Positions 35,245-43,791 of a stretch of DNA of 64,000 bases are shown here, in pieces. The position numbers and the translations under genes were made by a program. The stretch covers positions 1 to 64,000 of the forward strand of contig NZ_JONK01000005.1 in assembly GCF_000711885.1 (NCBI RefSeq), given 5' to 3'. Every line of letters starts with the position of its first letter. The first letter of the stretch is position 1. The DNA comes from Chromobacterium haemolyticum DSM 19808 (GTDB taxonomy: Bacteria; Pseudomonadota; Gammaproteobacteria; Burkholderiales; Chromobacteriaceae). The notes beneath the pieces are model-generated. The model worked only from the letters and a program-made list of their open reading frames with translations, did not search any database and had not been told where the DNA came from.

Positions 35245-38200
35245 ATGAGCCCAAACAGTTTGCTTAACAAACTTCTGGACTACGTCCTGGAGCAAGACAA
35301 AGAAATCGACCCTCGTGGCTTCAAGTTGCAGGGCTATAAGGGCTTTCTGAAGGGGAGGCCTGACCTCCAAGGACTCCCGGGCGTTGATTTCGACATTAAG
35401 CTGGATGGTGACCACATTTGGATGCAAGTGGCACGGCTGGAAGCGAATGTTCCGCCGGCTCTGCCCGCGGAACAGTGGAAGGGAGTCATCGTCGTCAGCG
35501 ACAACCCGGAAGGTGCCGCACCACGGATTGACGAGGACACGCTCAAGAGCCGTATTTTGGCGGAAAGCCAGTCCAATTCCGCGGAGCAGCGGTCCTTGGT
35601 TGAAGCTCGGTGGCGGTCGTCGTCCCAACAAGTTTTGGTGCAGTATGCGCCCTTGTGGTCGGCCTGGGCGGCGGGCGAGATTCCGCGCCGCAAGACAATT
35701 TCCCTCTACGGCGACCTGTTCGCCATCAAGCACCAGCTGGAATCCGAAGAGACCGCCAAGCCGCATGAGCTGGTTTGGGGTGTTGGCGTTGCTGCCTGGA
35801 AGCTCAACTATGCGGAACGCGCCGGCAACACTCGGGTGGACTTCCAGTACCCGCTCCTGACCCAGGCCATGGAACTAGCCTTGGACGAGACTACGCTTGC
35901 CATCGCACTGCGCCCCCGGTCTGTTGACCCTCGCTTCGAGTTTGATGCGTTTGCTGCGTGCCTGCTTCCGAGCACCGCGGATGTCGAGCGCGCCGCGCGT
36001 GAGGCCCTTGCCAAAGGTGCCGACCGTCCCGTAACTCCGTTCGACCCGGGCAGCTACGAGCATCTCCTGAAGCTGGTCGCCGGGAACCTGCATGAGAAGG
36101 GCCGGTTCGTGAACGGCATCGAAGCGTTCCCGATGCCGACCGACGAACTTGTGGTCAGCGACAGCTGGGTGGTTCTTTCGCGTCCTCGGCCGAACAACTA
36201 TCTGCACGAAGACATCGAGCGCCTGAAGCAGCGTCTTGCCGACAACTGCGAGATTCCGCTCGGCCCATTGGCCTTGGTGACACCTCCGTCGGACCAACAA
36301 ATGACCTACGAGCCGGTGGCCTTCCGAGGACTGTCTGGCTATACCGGCGGCGCCGGCGCGAAGGGCGAGCCGCGTGAGCTCTACTTCCCCTTGCCGTACA
36401 ACCAGGAGCAGGTGACCATCGTTGAACAGCTTGAGCGCTCCGATGGCGTCGCGGTGCAAGGGCCTCCTGGCACCGGCAAGACCCACACCATCGCCAACAT
36501 CGTCTGCCACTATTTGGCCACTGGTCGGAAGGTCCTCGTGACCTCGAAGGGCGAGCAAGCCCTCGAAGTTTTGCAGTCGAAGATTCCCAAGGAAGTACAG
36601 CCGCTGACGGTTGCTCTGCTGGCAGGCGACCGAGAAGGGATGCGGCAGTTTCAGTCGTCGATTGAAGCCATCATCCACAACGTCTCGCAGCTGAACCCCG
36701 AGGTCGTCCGGGAGCAGATTCGCACCTTCCAGAGCGCCATCGAGCGGGCGCACGTGGAGCTCGCGGCCATCGACTGCCGTGTCGATGAAATCGCCCAGTC
36801 GCAACTGTCTGACGTTGAAGTCGATGGCGTCCCGATGCGGGCCCAGAAGATGGCCGAGCTTGTGCTCCACGGTCATGAGCAGCATGGCTGGTTCGACGAC
36901 ACTATTTCTCTAGTTCCAGAAAATGCCCCAGCACTGACTGGCGAGCAGGCCGCGGCCCTTCGCGAAGCCAGGCGACGCCTCGGACAGGATTTGGTCTACG
37001 TTTCTGCGCGTATCCCCTCGAGCTCAGGGCTGCTACCGGCCGCCGATGTTGGTCAGCTGCACCAGGCGCTGGTGGACATGCGGGAAATCGAAGAAACCGA
37101 AGCTCAGGGTCGCTTGCTTGCCCTTCGTTCCTCAACACCGGATGTGCTTGATGGCGCACGCAGCCTCCTGCCCCTTGTGGCGCAGGCTCAAGAGCTCGCC
37201 CATGAGCTTGAAGCGACCGGCGAGGTCTGGACAGACCAGCTTCGTAAGAAGTGTGGCCTGCCAACGTTCCAAAGCGAGCGTGAAGCCTTGGAGGCGCTTG
37301 TCGGCGAGGTCGAAGCCCTTACCGAAGCGCGCGCCGCGTTCCTGAAGCGTCCCGTTGAGGCACCTGAGGAAGCCTTGGTCTCGGTCAAGACCCGCGAGGC
37401 CATTACGCGGGGTGCGAGCACGGGCAAGCCGTTCGGCATGATGGCGTTCGGGGCTGGCGCAGCGAAGGAACACGTTGCTGCTATCAAGGTTGCCGGCCTG
37501 AGCCCGGCGAGCGCGGAGGACTGGGGCCATGTGCAGCGATACGTCGAGCTTCACGCGCAAGTGCTGTCCTTTAGTGTTCGCTGGAACGAGTTCGCCGATG
37601 TGCTGTCGGTACCAGCGGTACGCGGCGGAGTCTTTGGACTGCGCAACATCGAGCTGGTCACGACACTCGCACTGAAAGCACACAAGCTGGCAACGCAGTT
37701 CGATGCCAAACTGCCAGTCCATGCTGAGCGCGTTTTCGCGCAAGCGCCCGTGGCACTGCTGAAAGGGTCCGCTGCGGAACTTGCGGAGGTGCTGCAGCAC
37801 CTGCGTCACCATCTCACGCGCGCCGACCTGGCCAAAGCGGCCACCTCGCTCGCGACGCTCCAAGAGAAGCTCGCGGGAACCTCCGGGCCGGCCGCCGAGT
37901 CGCTGCGGGCCTTTGTCGAGAACGACCTCGGTGCTGTGGGGCTGCCGGTCGAGCGTGCTGTGGCACGGTATGCAGAGCTGGTTGGTGAGGTTCGACGCAT
38001 TGAAGGCCTGGCGCACGACCTCTCTGTGGTCAACCAGCTGGCAGACCAAGTTGAACGCGCAGGTGGGCAGAAGTTGGCCACGCGCATTCGAAGCATCCCG
38101 GTTGAGGCCTCCGGCGATGACAAGGCGATGCCGACCACCTGGCGCGACGCCTGGAACTGGGCACGGGTCAAGAACCACCTGGACACCATTGAAGCCCGCG

Positions 38201-39804
38201 AGGAGCTTCGAACGCTGGCTGCGCGCCGGCGGGACCTGGAAGTAGGCTTGGCGCGCCTGTATGAGGACCTCGTTTCCAAGTCGGCCTGGCTATCCACAAA
38301 GCTGGGTGCCTCTCCAAAGGTGCTGTCAGCACTGGAGACCTACCGTACGGCTGTCCGACGCATCGGTATGGGTACCGGCCCCAATGCGACCAGGCACCGT
38401 CGGGATGCTCAGAAGGCGATGAGCAATGCGCAGGGTGCTGTCCCGTGCTGGGTCATGAGTCATGCCAAGGTCTCAGAAACGCTGCCATCTCAGCTCGGGA
38501 GCTTTGACCTAGTCATCGTGGACGAGGCCAGCCAATCAGACCTGTGGGCGCTGCCTGCCGTGTTGCGTGGGAAGAAGATTTTGGTCGTTGGCGACGACAA
38601 GCAGGTCTCGCCGGATGGAAGCTTCATGTCCGCGGTTCGCATCCAGGAGCTCAAGGACCGCTTCCTGTCTGACCAGCCGTTCGCCCCCGTCCTGACGCCC
38701 GAGAAGTCACTCTACGATGTTGCCTCGACAGTGTTCGCAGCACAGAAGGTGATGCTGCGAGAGCACTTCCGGTGTGTGCCGCCCATCATTGCCTACAGCA
38801 ATAGGTTCTACGATGGGTTCATCCAGCCTCTGCGTATTCCCAAGGCATCCGAACGCCTCGACCCACCGCTGATTGACATCTACGTCGAAGGTGGCAAGCG
38901 TGGTGTCAAAGATGAGAACCGTCTTGAGGCCCAGGCCATAGCTGAGGAGATTGCCACCCTAGTCGCTGACCCGAAGTTCGTGGGGCGGACGCTTGGTGTG
39001 GTGTCACTGCTGGGCCTGGACCAGGCGAAGTACATTGATACGTTGGTTCGCTCCCGCGTGAGTGCCATGGAGCTGCTGCACCGCAAGTTCGAGTGTGGGG
39101 ATGCTCGCCTGTTTCAAGGCAGCGAGCGGGACATCATGTTCCTGTCCATGGTCGTTGACCCAGCAAATTGCAAGGCCTTGTCGGGCAATACCTTCGAGCA
39201 GCGATTTAACGTTGCGGCCAGCAGGGCTCGGGACCGCATGTATCTCGTCCGCTCTGTCCAGCTGAAAGACCTCTCTCATGTGGATTTGCGTCGAGGGATG
39301 CTGGAGCACTTTACCAAGCCACTAGATGGAAGCGTTAACGAGACCAAGAGTCTCATCGACGATTGCGAATCTGGCTTTGAGAAAGAGGTCTACACAGCGC
39401 TATTCAGCCGGGGCTACCGTGTTGTGCCGCAAGTCAAAGCCGGTTCATTCCGAATCGATATGGTGGTGGAGGGTGCCGACGATAGTCGACTTGCCATCGA
39501 GTGCGATGGAGACGAATTCCATGGTCCCGACCGCTGGGCTGCGGATATGAGCAGGCAACGAGTCCTTGAGCGGGCTGGTTGGACGTTCTGGCGCTGCTTT
39601 GCTTCGACCTGGTCGCTTCGCAAGGACGAGGTGCTTCGGGACTTGCTCGACCGTCTGGCCGCAATGGGTATCGAGCCGATTGGTGCTATCGAGCGAATCC
39701 CGTCTCTCGTCGAAACTCGTACGTGGAGAGCTCGGCAGTCCGAGAACGCTGTGAACGACACGGCAGCTGACGCTTTGGAAGCAGCCATCGCGGCCGCTAA
39801 GTAG
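35245..39804 (+). CDS. Large SF1 helicase-nuclease defence-type protein
   Basis: A 1519-aa protein. A UPF1/DNA2-like superfamily 1 helicase has Walker A QGPPGTGKTHT (Lys412) and Walker B VIVDEASQSDLW (Asp1093), then VVGDDKQVSP, LREHFRCVPPII and late motifs QGSERDIMFLS and NVAASRARDRMYL. A long, partly coiled-coil insert separates motifs I and II. The C-terminus is a Vsr/DUF559-like nuclease with RIDMVV (Asp1405), AIECDGDEFH (Glu1419, Asp1421) and RAGWTFWRCF. AGGAGGG precedes the ATG. Helicase-Vsr fusions are known single-gene anti-phage proteins (for example Hhe); I do not see that system's DUF4011 domain, so this is a related or distinct class. GC is higher than in neighbouring cargo. Confidence 0.85.
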   Translation: MSPNSLLNKLLDYVLEQDKEIDPRGFKLQGYKGFLKGRPDLQGLPGVDFDIKLDGDHIWMQVARLEANVPPALPAEQWKGVIVVSDNPEGAAPRIDEDTLKSRILAESQSNSAEQRSLVEARWRSSSQQVLVQYAPLWSAWAAGEIPRRKTISLYGDLFAIKHQLESEETAKPHELVWGVGVAAWKLNYAERAGNTRVDFQYPLLTQAMELALDETTLAIALRPRSVDPRFEFDAFAACLLPSTADVERAAREALAKGADRPVTPFDPGSYEHLLKLVAGNLHEKGRFVNGIEAFPMPTDELVVSDSWVVLSRPRPNNYLHEDIERLKQRLADNCEIPLGPLALVTPPSDQQMTYEPVAFRGLSGYTGGAGAKGEPRELYFPLPYNQEQVTIVEQLERSDGVAVQGPPGTGKTHTIANIVCHYLATGRKVLVTSKGEQALEVLQSKIPKEVQPLTVALLAGDREGMRQFQSSIEAIIHNVSQLNPEVVREQIRTFQSAIERAHVELAAIDCRVDEIAQSQLSDVEVDGVPMRAQKMAELVLHGHEQHGWFDDTISLVPENAPALTGEQAAALREARRRLGQDLVYVSARIPSSSGLLPAADVGQLHQALVDMREIEETEAQGRLLALRSSTPDVLDGARSLLPLVAQAQELAHELEATGEVWTDQLRKKCGLPTFQSEREALEALVGEVEALTEARAAFLKRPVEAPEEALVSVKTREAITRGASTGKPFGMMAFGAGAAKEHVAAIKVAGLSPASAEDWGHVQRYVELHAQVLSFSVRWNEFADVLSVPAVRGGVFGLRNIELVTTLALKAHKLATQFDAKLPVHAERVFAQAPVALLKGSAAELAEVLQHLRHHLTRADLAKAATSLATLQEKLAGTSGPAAESLRAFVENDLGAVGLPVERAVARYAELVGEVRRIEGLAHDLSVVNQLADQVERAGGQKLATRIRSIPVEASGDDKAMPTTWRDAWNWARVKNHLDTIEAREELRTLAARRRDLEVGLARLYEDLVSKSAWLSTKLGASPKVLSALETYRTAVRRIGMGTGPNATRHRRDAQKAMSNAQGAVPCWVMSHAKVSETLPSQLGSFDLVIVDEASQSDLWALPAVLRGKKILVVGDDKQVSPDGSFMSAVRIQELKDRFLSDQPFAPVLTPEKSLYDVASTVFAAQKVMLREHFRCVPPIIAYSNRFYDGFIQPLRIPKASERLDPPLIDIYVEGGKRGVKDENRLEAQAIAEEIATLVADPKFVGRTLGVVSLLGLDQAKYIDTLVRSRVSAMELLHRKFECGDARLFQGSERDIMFLSMVVDPANCKALSGNTFEQRFNVAASRARDRMYLVRSVQLKDLSHVDLRRGMLEHFTKPLDGSVNETKSLIDDCESGFEKEVYTALFSRGYRVVPQVKAGSFRIDMVVEGADDSRLAIECDGDEFHGPDRWAADMSRQRVLERAGWTFWRCFASTWSLRKDEVLRDLLDRLAAMGIEPIGAIERIPSLVETRTWRARQSENAVNDTAADALEAAIAAAK

Positions 39805-39872
39805 AACTTCAATCAACTCAATATCGTTGAAGCAGCTCGACAGAAGGGTGCAACAGTCATCAAGGAGGACGT

Positions 39873-40967
39873 ATGGGTCTCAGCTTTTCTCGCAGTGTGA
39901 AGTTTGGTGCTGTGCGCTTCAACTTCTCCGGTTCCGGCATTGGCATGTCGGTTGGCGTCCCGGGCCTTCGTATCGGTACCGGGCCGCGTGGCGCGTACAT
40001 CAGCGGGGGAGTAGGTGGTTTCCGCTATCGCAAGAGCTTGAATGCTCGGCAACCTGCTGGGGCACAGCCTGTTGTGATGCCTGGGCGCCCACAGGACGTG
40101 CAAGTTGTCGCCGACGCTAACATTGTCGCCACCGTCGAACATGGGACGAAGAGCGTCCTCGAATTGCGTGACTCCACCAGCGATGCACTGCTGCAGTCAA
40201 TGAACGAGCAGCGTGCCAAGCTTCCACTGTGGCCCATGGCCGCGGTTGCGGTCTTGCTGCTGTTCTACATGCTCTATCCCGCCAGCGAGACATGGCCGTC
40301 TTTCATTCGACCGACGGCCTTCGTCATTGGCGTAGGGTTGATTGGTTGGGTGTATTGGCGCGACCAGATGCGCAAGCTGACCGTGCTCTTTTATGAGCCG
40401 GACCAGGCAACTAGCGACTTGTTCGAGCGGCTGTCCGGTGCCGTCTCCCATGCCGCGGCGGCGCGCAAGCTCAAGTCCATCACCACCACGTCACGCTACG
40501 CCGATACGAAGTATTCGGCGGGAGCGAGCCAAGGTCTGAAGTTTGGTGCCGCTAGCCTGACCTTGGGCCAAGCTCCAGGGGTCGTCGCGAACATCCCTGT
40601 CCCCGTTCTGACCGCAGAGCGGACCACGTTGGCGTTCTTTCCTGACCGTGTCCTAGCTTTTCAAGGGAAGTCCGTAGGTGCCATCGACTATGCACGCCTC
40701 CACGGTGTCAGCGAATTCGTGCGGTACATCGAGAGCGAGTCGGTCCCGGGCGATGCCCGCATCATCGACCAGACATGGCAGTACGTGAACAAGAAGGGTG
40801 GCCCCGACAAGCGCTTCAAGAACAACCGCCAACTGCCCATTTGTGCCTACAGTCAGTTCAACCTCTCGACGCCGGACGGTTTGGATATTCGTTTCCTTGG
40901 TTCGAAGGAGGGCGGCTTCGATGCGTTGGAGCAGGCATTGGCAGCGATTCGAGCGGCCCAGCGCTAA
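39873..40967 (+). CDS. DUF4236 membrane protein, partner of the helicase
   Basis: A 364-aa protein beginning with the DUF4236 pattern (MGLSFSRSVKFGAVRFNFS, then GIGMSVGVPGLRIGTGPRGAYIS). Two membrane segments (about 110-130 and 143-160) and a soluble C-terminal half of about 200 residues follow. AAGGAGG precedes the ATG. It starts 68 bases after the helicase-nuclease and shares its base composition, so the two form an operon. DUF4236 has no established function; anchoring or sensing at the membrane is a guess. Confidence 0.75.
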   Translation: MGLSFSRSVKFGAVRFNFSGSGIGMSVGVPGLRIGTGPRGAYISGGVGGFRYRKSLNARQPAGAQPVVMPGRPQDVQVVADANIVATVEHGTKSVLELRDSTSDALLQSMNEQRAKLPLWPMAAVAVLLLFYMLYPASETWPSFIRPTAFVIGVGLIGWVYWRDQMRKLTVLFYEPDQATSDLFERLSGAVSHAAAARKLKSITTTSRYADTKYSAGASQGLKFGAASLTLGQAPGVVANIPVPVLTAERTTLAFFPDRVLAFQGKSVGAIDYARLHGVSEFVRYIESESVPGDARIIDQTWQYVNKKGGPDKRFKNNRQLPICAYSQFNLSTPDGLDIRFLGSKEGGFDALEQALAAIRAAQR

Positions 40968-40977
40968 CCCGGGTGAG

Positions 40978-41440
40978 ATGCGCGCAGAATCTCAATCTCG
41001 AAGCCAACCTGTGCCCACGCCCATCTACAACCCTGTTCCGGTGTCTACCCTGGGCTACATTCAGGAGTGGGGGCTACAGCTACCACGTGAGTTGAATAAA
41101 ATATGGGGAAGTGCCAAGGAAGGTATGTCAGGACTGGTGCAAGCTACCCAGGCTTGGCTGGTTAGTGAGGTAGCTTGGCTGCTAGAGTCGGGTTGCTGGG
41201 TAAGAAGCCTGGTGAGCTAGGGCTTGGACCTGAGCCAACGAGCAAGGGCGTGTTGGTACGTTGGACCGAAGCGCAGTTGAAGGCGATGTGGGCCAAAATT
41301 GAGCGCTACTGCAACATCGCCTGGAACGAGACTTCCCAAATTGAGCAGTGGCCGATTTTGCTCAACGTGAGCAAGGTAGTCGTTGGAATCACTTTGGTGG
41401 TGGCAGGAATCTGCGGTGTTGATACTCGCCTTGACTCATC
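40978..41440 (+). pseudogene. decayed duplicate of the T6SS effector C-terminal region
   Basis: Translation gives PVPTPIYNPVPVSTLGYIQ and then WGLQLPRELNKIWGSAKEGM, close to the effector's PAPIYSPVPVSTPGYIQDWG part. It ends at a stop (41220), and the homology continues in another frame (VRWTEAQLKAMWAKIERYC..., to about 41410). So this copy is frameshifted and headless. With the intact copy (33200-33620) it brackets the immunity gene and the helicase/DUF4236 operon in direct orientation. Confidence 0.8.
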
Positions 41441-41876
41441 CTAATTGTTGCGGTAGATGAATGATTGATGGTGCTGGCAGTAGCTTCCTCAAATTCTTAT
41501 TCTCAGTTTCCAAGCGCTGAATCTCCCTTTTAAGGATGAATATCATGTTGGCGCTCAGCTTTTCCTTATGTTCCGAGCGCTGCTTTTCCTCTTTCAGGTT
41601 GTCCCTCAGTTGTTTGATTTCTTTTTTCGCCGCCAGGAACGCCTCGTGCAATGTTTGTGGGGGCTCCTGGGTCTGATTGAGGCCATTCTTCTTCAGCTTT
41701 TCAAACTTTTCTTTAAGGGCGGCGTGCTCGTCGAAGCATCGATAGACCGTCGCACGGCCAACTTTCGCCTCCTTCGCGATGTTCACATGAGTAATCTTCC
41801 CGTCGGTTAGTTTGGCTGTTCCGTTTGCGTGCCGCTCTATGGCGGCATCAATGGCATCGTAACTACTCTGTTTCAC
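41436..41876 (-). CDS. TnpC-like HTH/coiled-coil transposition protein
   Basis: A 146-aa protein with an HTH near residues 25-50 (HVNIAKEAKVGRATVYRCF) followed by a long coiled coil (about 60-135, e.g. LKREIQRLETENKNLRKLL). Size, composition and place after two recombinase genes correspond to TnpC of Tn554, which influences orientation and frequency of transposition. I choose the GTG at 41876 because GGAGG lies 9 bases upstream; the frame is open to a TTG at 41894. It overlaps the end of the 642-aa recombinase. Confidence 0.7.
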   Translation of the reverse strand: MKQSSYDAIDAAIERHANGTAKLTDGKITHVNIAKEAKVGRATVYRCFDEHAALKEKFEKLKKNGLNQTQEPPQTLHEAFLAAKKEIKQLRDNLKEEKQRSEHKEKLSANMIFILKREIQRLETENKNLRKLLPAPSIIHLPQQLG

Positions 41877-43791
41877 CTTGTACGTCCTCCACAATCTTTC
41901 TAATTTTCGAAGCCTCGTTGGACAGAAGCTGCTTCGCGATTACTGATGCTTTGGGATGGCGAATTGCCTCCTCAACTTGCTTGAGCTGGGCCGTCCACAA
42001 TGGAAGATGCCTTTTGGTCACACAGGCGTTCTTGCAATTTTCAGGTTCACACCTGTTGAGAATTGGGGCATCCTTAATTTCAGAGTTTCGAAGGCAGCGA
42101 GCTTTCGTTGGTTCGAAATAGCAAAGGTTGAGATTGCCGATAAAAAGAGTTTTGTTTGTGCTAGCTAACCATTTGGCAATTGTCGATGGGGAGAAATCCT
42201 CCGCACGACCTTTGAACTCAGTCTCGAAGGCTTGCTTAATCTGAACTCCTGCCTCTCCAGCGACAGCTCCTGAGGACAATGAAATCGCAATTTCATCGAT
42301 GAAGTCGAACTGAGCGAGCCCTCGTTCTTCACCGACCATGTCTAACCATTCAGTGTCGACGCCAGCGTAGCCTTCAAAAATCGCTACTTGAACGTGTTTG
42401 TACTGGCGCATCCCTGCGATAACCCCGAAGGGTTGCCGTGCAATGTAGCGCGCTAACGTTCTTCGAAACTGTCGAGTATTAAATTTCCAAGGTTTTTCAA
42501 CACCATCTTGGTCAGTCCAAAGTGGAATGGGTGAGAAGTTGAGATTTTCATTCACATGTTGTCGAAACTGCTCAATGCTCTCTAACAGCGTCGAAGAGTT
42601 TAATTCGACAAAACCATCAGTATCTTCGATAGTTTGAACGTTAAAAAATTGATTGTCATCTCTGCTCAGAAGTAATCGTTTCGTCCCAAGAGCCTTTCTG
42701 GCGTGCTTGGTGATTTGTTCGAGAATGCTTATTGCTGTGACTACCTCTTCAATTATTACCCACGTATCCTTCGAGCCTTTATGGCGATGTTTGCGCAATA
42801 CGGTGTTTAAGTAGATTATTTTCTTTTCATCTTTGGTCTCATCCACTACCCAGCAATTTTCTTCAATCGAGAATAACTCGGAAGCACGAACGCCGGAGTA
42901 AGCTAAAACAACTAAAATGCAAGCAATACGAAGGCGATATAGTTCAACGTACAAATCGCTTCTGCCTTTCCATGCGCTTCTTCGCCAAGGTGATGGATAT
43001 TTTTTTAGAATAATTGCTGCTGCTTTCGTAAGGCGTTTTCCTTTTCCACTAGGTCCAATAGTTTCATTTCGAATTTCCGTGTTCCATTTGACTTGGAGGT
43101 CTTTCCAGGCCGTCAAAATCGTAGCGCTGTGTTCCAAGACATAGCCTAGGCATGCAGCCATTAGTGGGGCATAAATATATTCCGGAATAGGAGGCGTCTT
43201 GTTCTCGTGAGAATTACCATTTCTAGGTATATCTGATAGCATTTCGTCTTTGCTGCGCTCAAACGGTTGCTCGGGGAGCGGCTCACTAAGTCTTGGGGAG
43301 TAAACCCAAACCTTGTAAAGCATGCTGATAAGTGTTTTTATTCGGTTGTTTGATTTTGCTTCCCGTTCTTCGTTTCCATACATAAGCACATTAAGGTATT
43401 GCAATAGTAGCTCTTGGCTTACATCTGAAAAGCGATAACAGTCCATTGATGCTGCAAATTCAGAAAAATCCCTGAGCGAGTACAAAATTTGAATAATACT
43501 CAGCCAGGCTAGATTATTTTCTGAATCAACGGGGTCCTTTAACATCGCGTAAGCGAGCTCGGCACCAGCTAAAGCGAAACCAGATGGAAACCCTGGGAGA
43601 GATTCAAAATTCCATGAGTCACACCTTGGTCCTAACCCTGGGAGCTCAACATACTCAGTCATAAACCATTTTGAGTTGGAAAATATCGAGGCTTTTGACA
43701 CTCGCGTGTAAGGTTGATAAATCTTGCTAGGCCCAAGGGCAGAGCCGCATTCGATTTTCTCTTCGGTGATGGATGATAGTAATGTGTTCAT
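41863..43791 (-). CDS. Large tyrosine recombinase (third of the trio)
   Basis: A 642-aa recombinase. Catalytic-type motifs: first Arg in VLAYSGVRASELFSIEE, Lys in LRKHRHKGSKDTW, RQFRRTLARY in place of HxxR, and KHVQVAIFEGYAG with the likely nucleophile Tyr. The usual His of HxxR is Arg/Gln here. After the catalytic domain comes a Cys cluster (CLR...NRCEPENCKNACVTKRHLPLW) that may bind zinc and is shared with the 622-aa recombinase. Its ATG overlaps the upstream stop (TAATG), so the pair is co-translated. Tn554 TnpB is the closest concept in size. Confidence 0.78.
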   Translation of the reverse strand: MNTLLSSITEEKIECGSALGPSKIYQPYTRVSKASIFSNSKWFMTEYVELPGLGPRCDSWNFESLPGFPSGFALAGAELAYAMLKDPVDSENNLAWLSIIQILYSLRDFSEFAASMDCYRFSDVSQELLLQYLNVLMYGNEEREAKSNNRIKTLISMLYKVWVYSPRLSEPLPEQPFERSKDEMLSDIPRNGNSHENKTPPIPEYIYAPLMAACLGYVLEHSATILTAWKDLQVKWNTEIRNETIGPSGKGKRLTKAAAIILKKYPSPWRRSAWKGRSDLYVELYRLRIACILVVLAYSGVRASELFSIEENCWVVDETKDEKKIIYLNTVLRKHRHKGSKDTWVIIEEVVTAISILEQITKHARKALGTKRLLLSRDDNQFFNVQTIEDTDGFVELNSSTLLESIEQFRQHVNENLNFSPIPLWTDQDGVEKPWKFNTRQFRRTLARYIARQPFGVIAGMRQYKHVQVAIFEGYAGVDTEWLDMVGEERGLAQFDFIDEIAISLSSGAVAGEAGVQIKQAFETEFKGRAEDFSPSTIAKWLASTNKTLFIGNLNLCYFEPTKARCLRNSEIKDAPILNRCEPENCKNACVTKRHLPLWTAQLKQVEEAIRHPKASVIAKQLLSNEASKIRKIVEDVQGETE

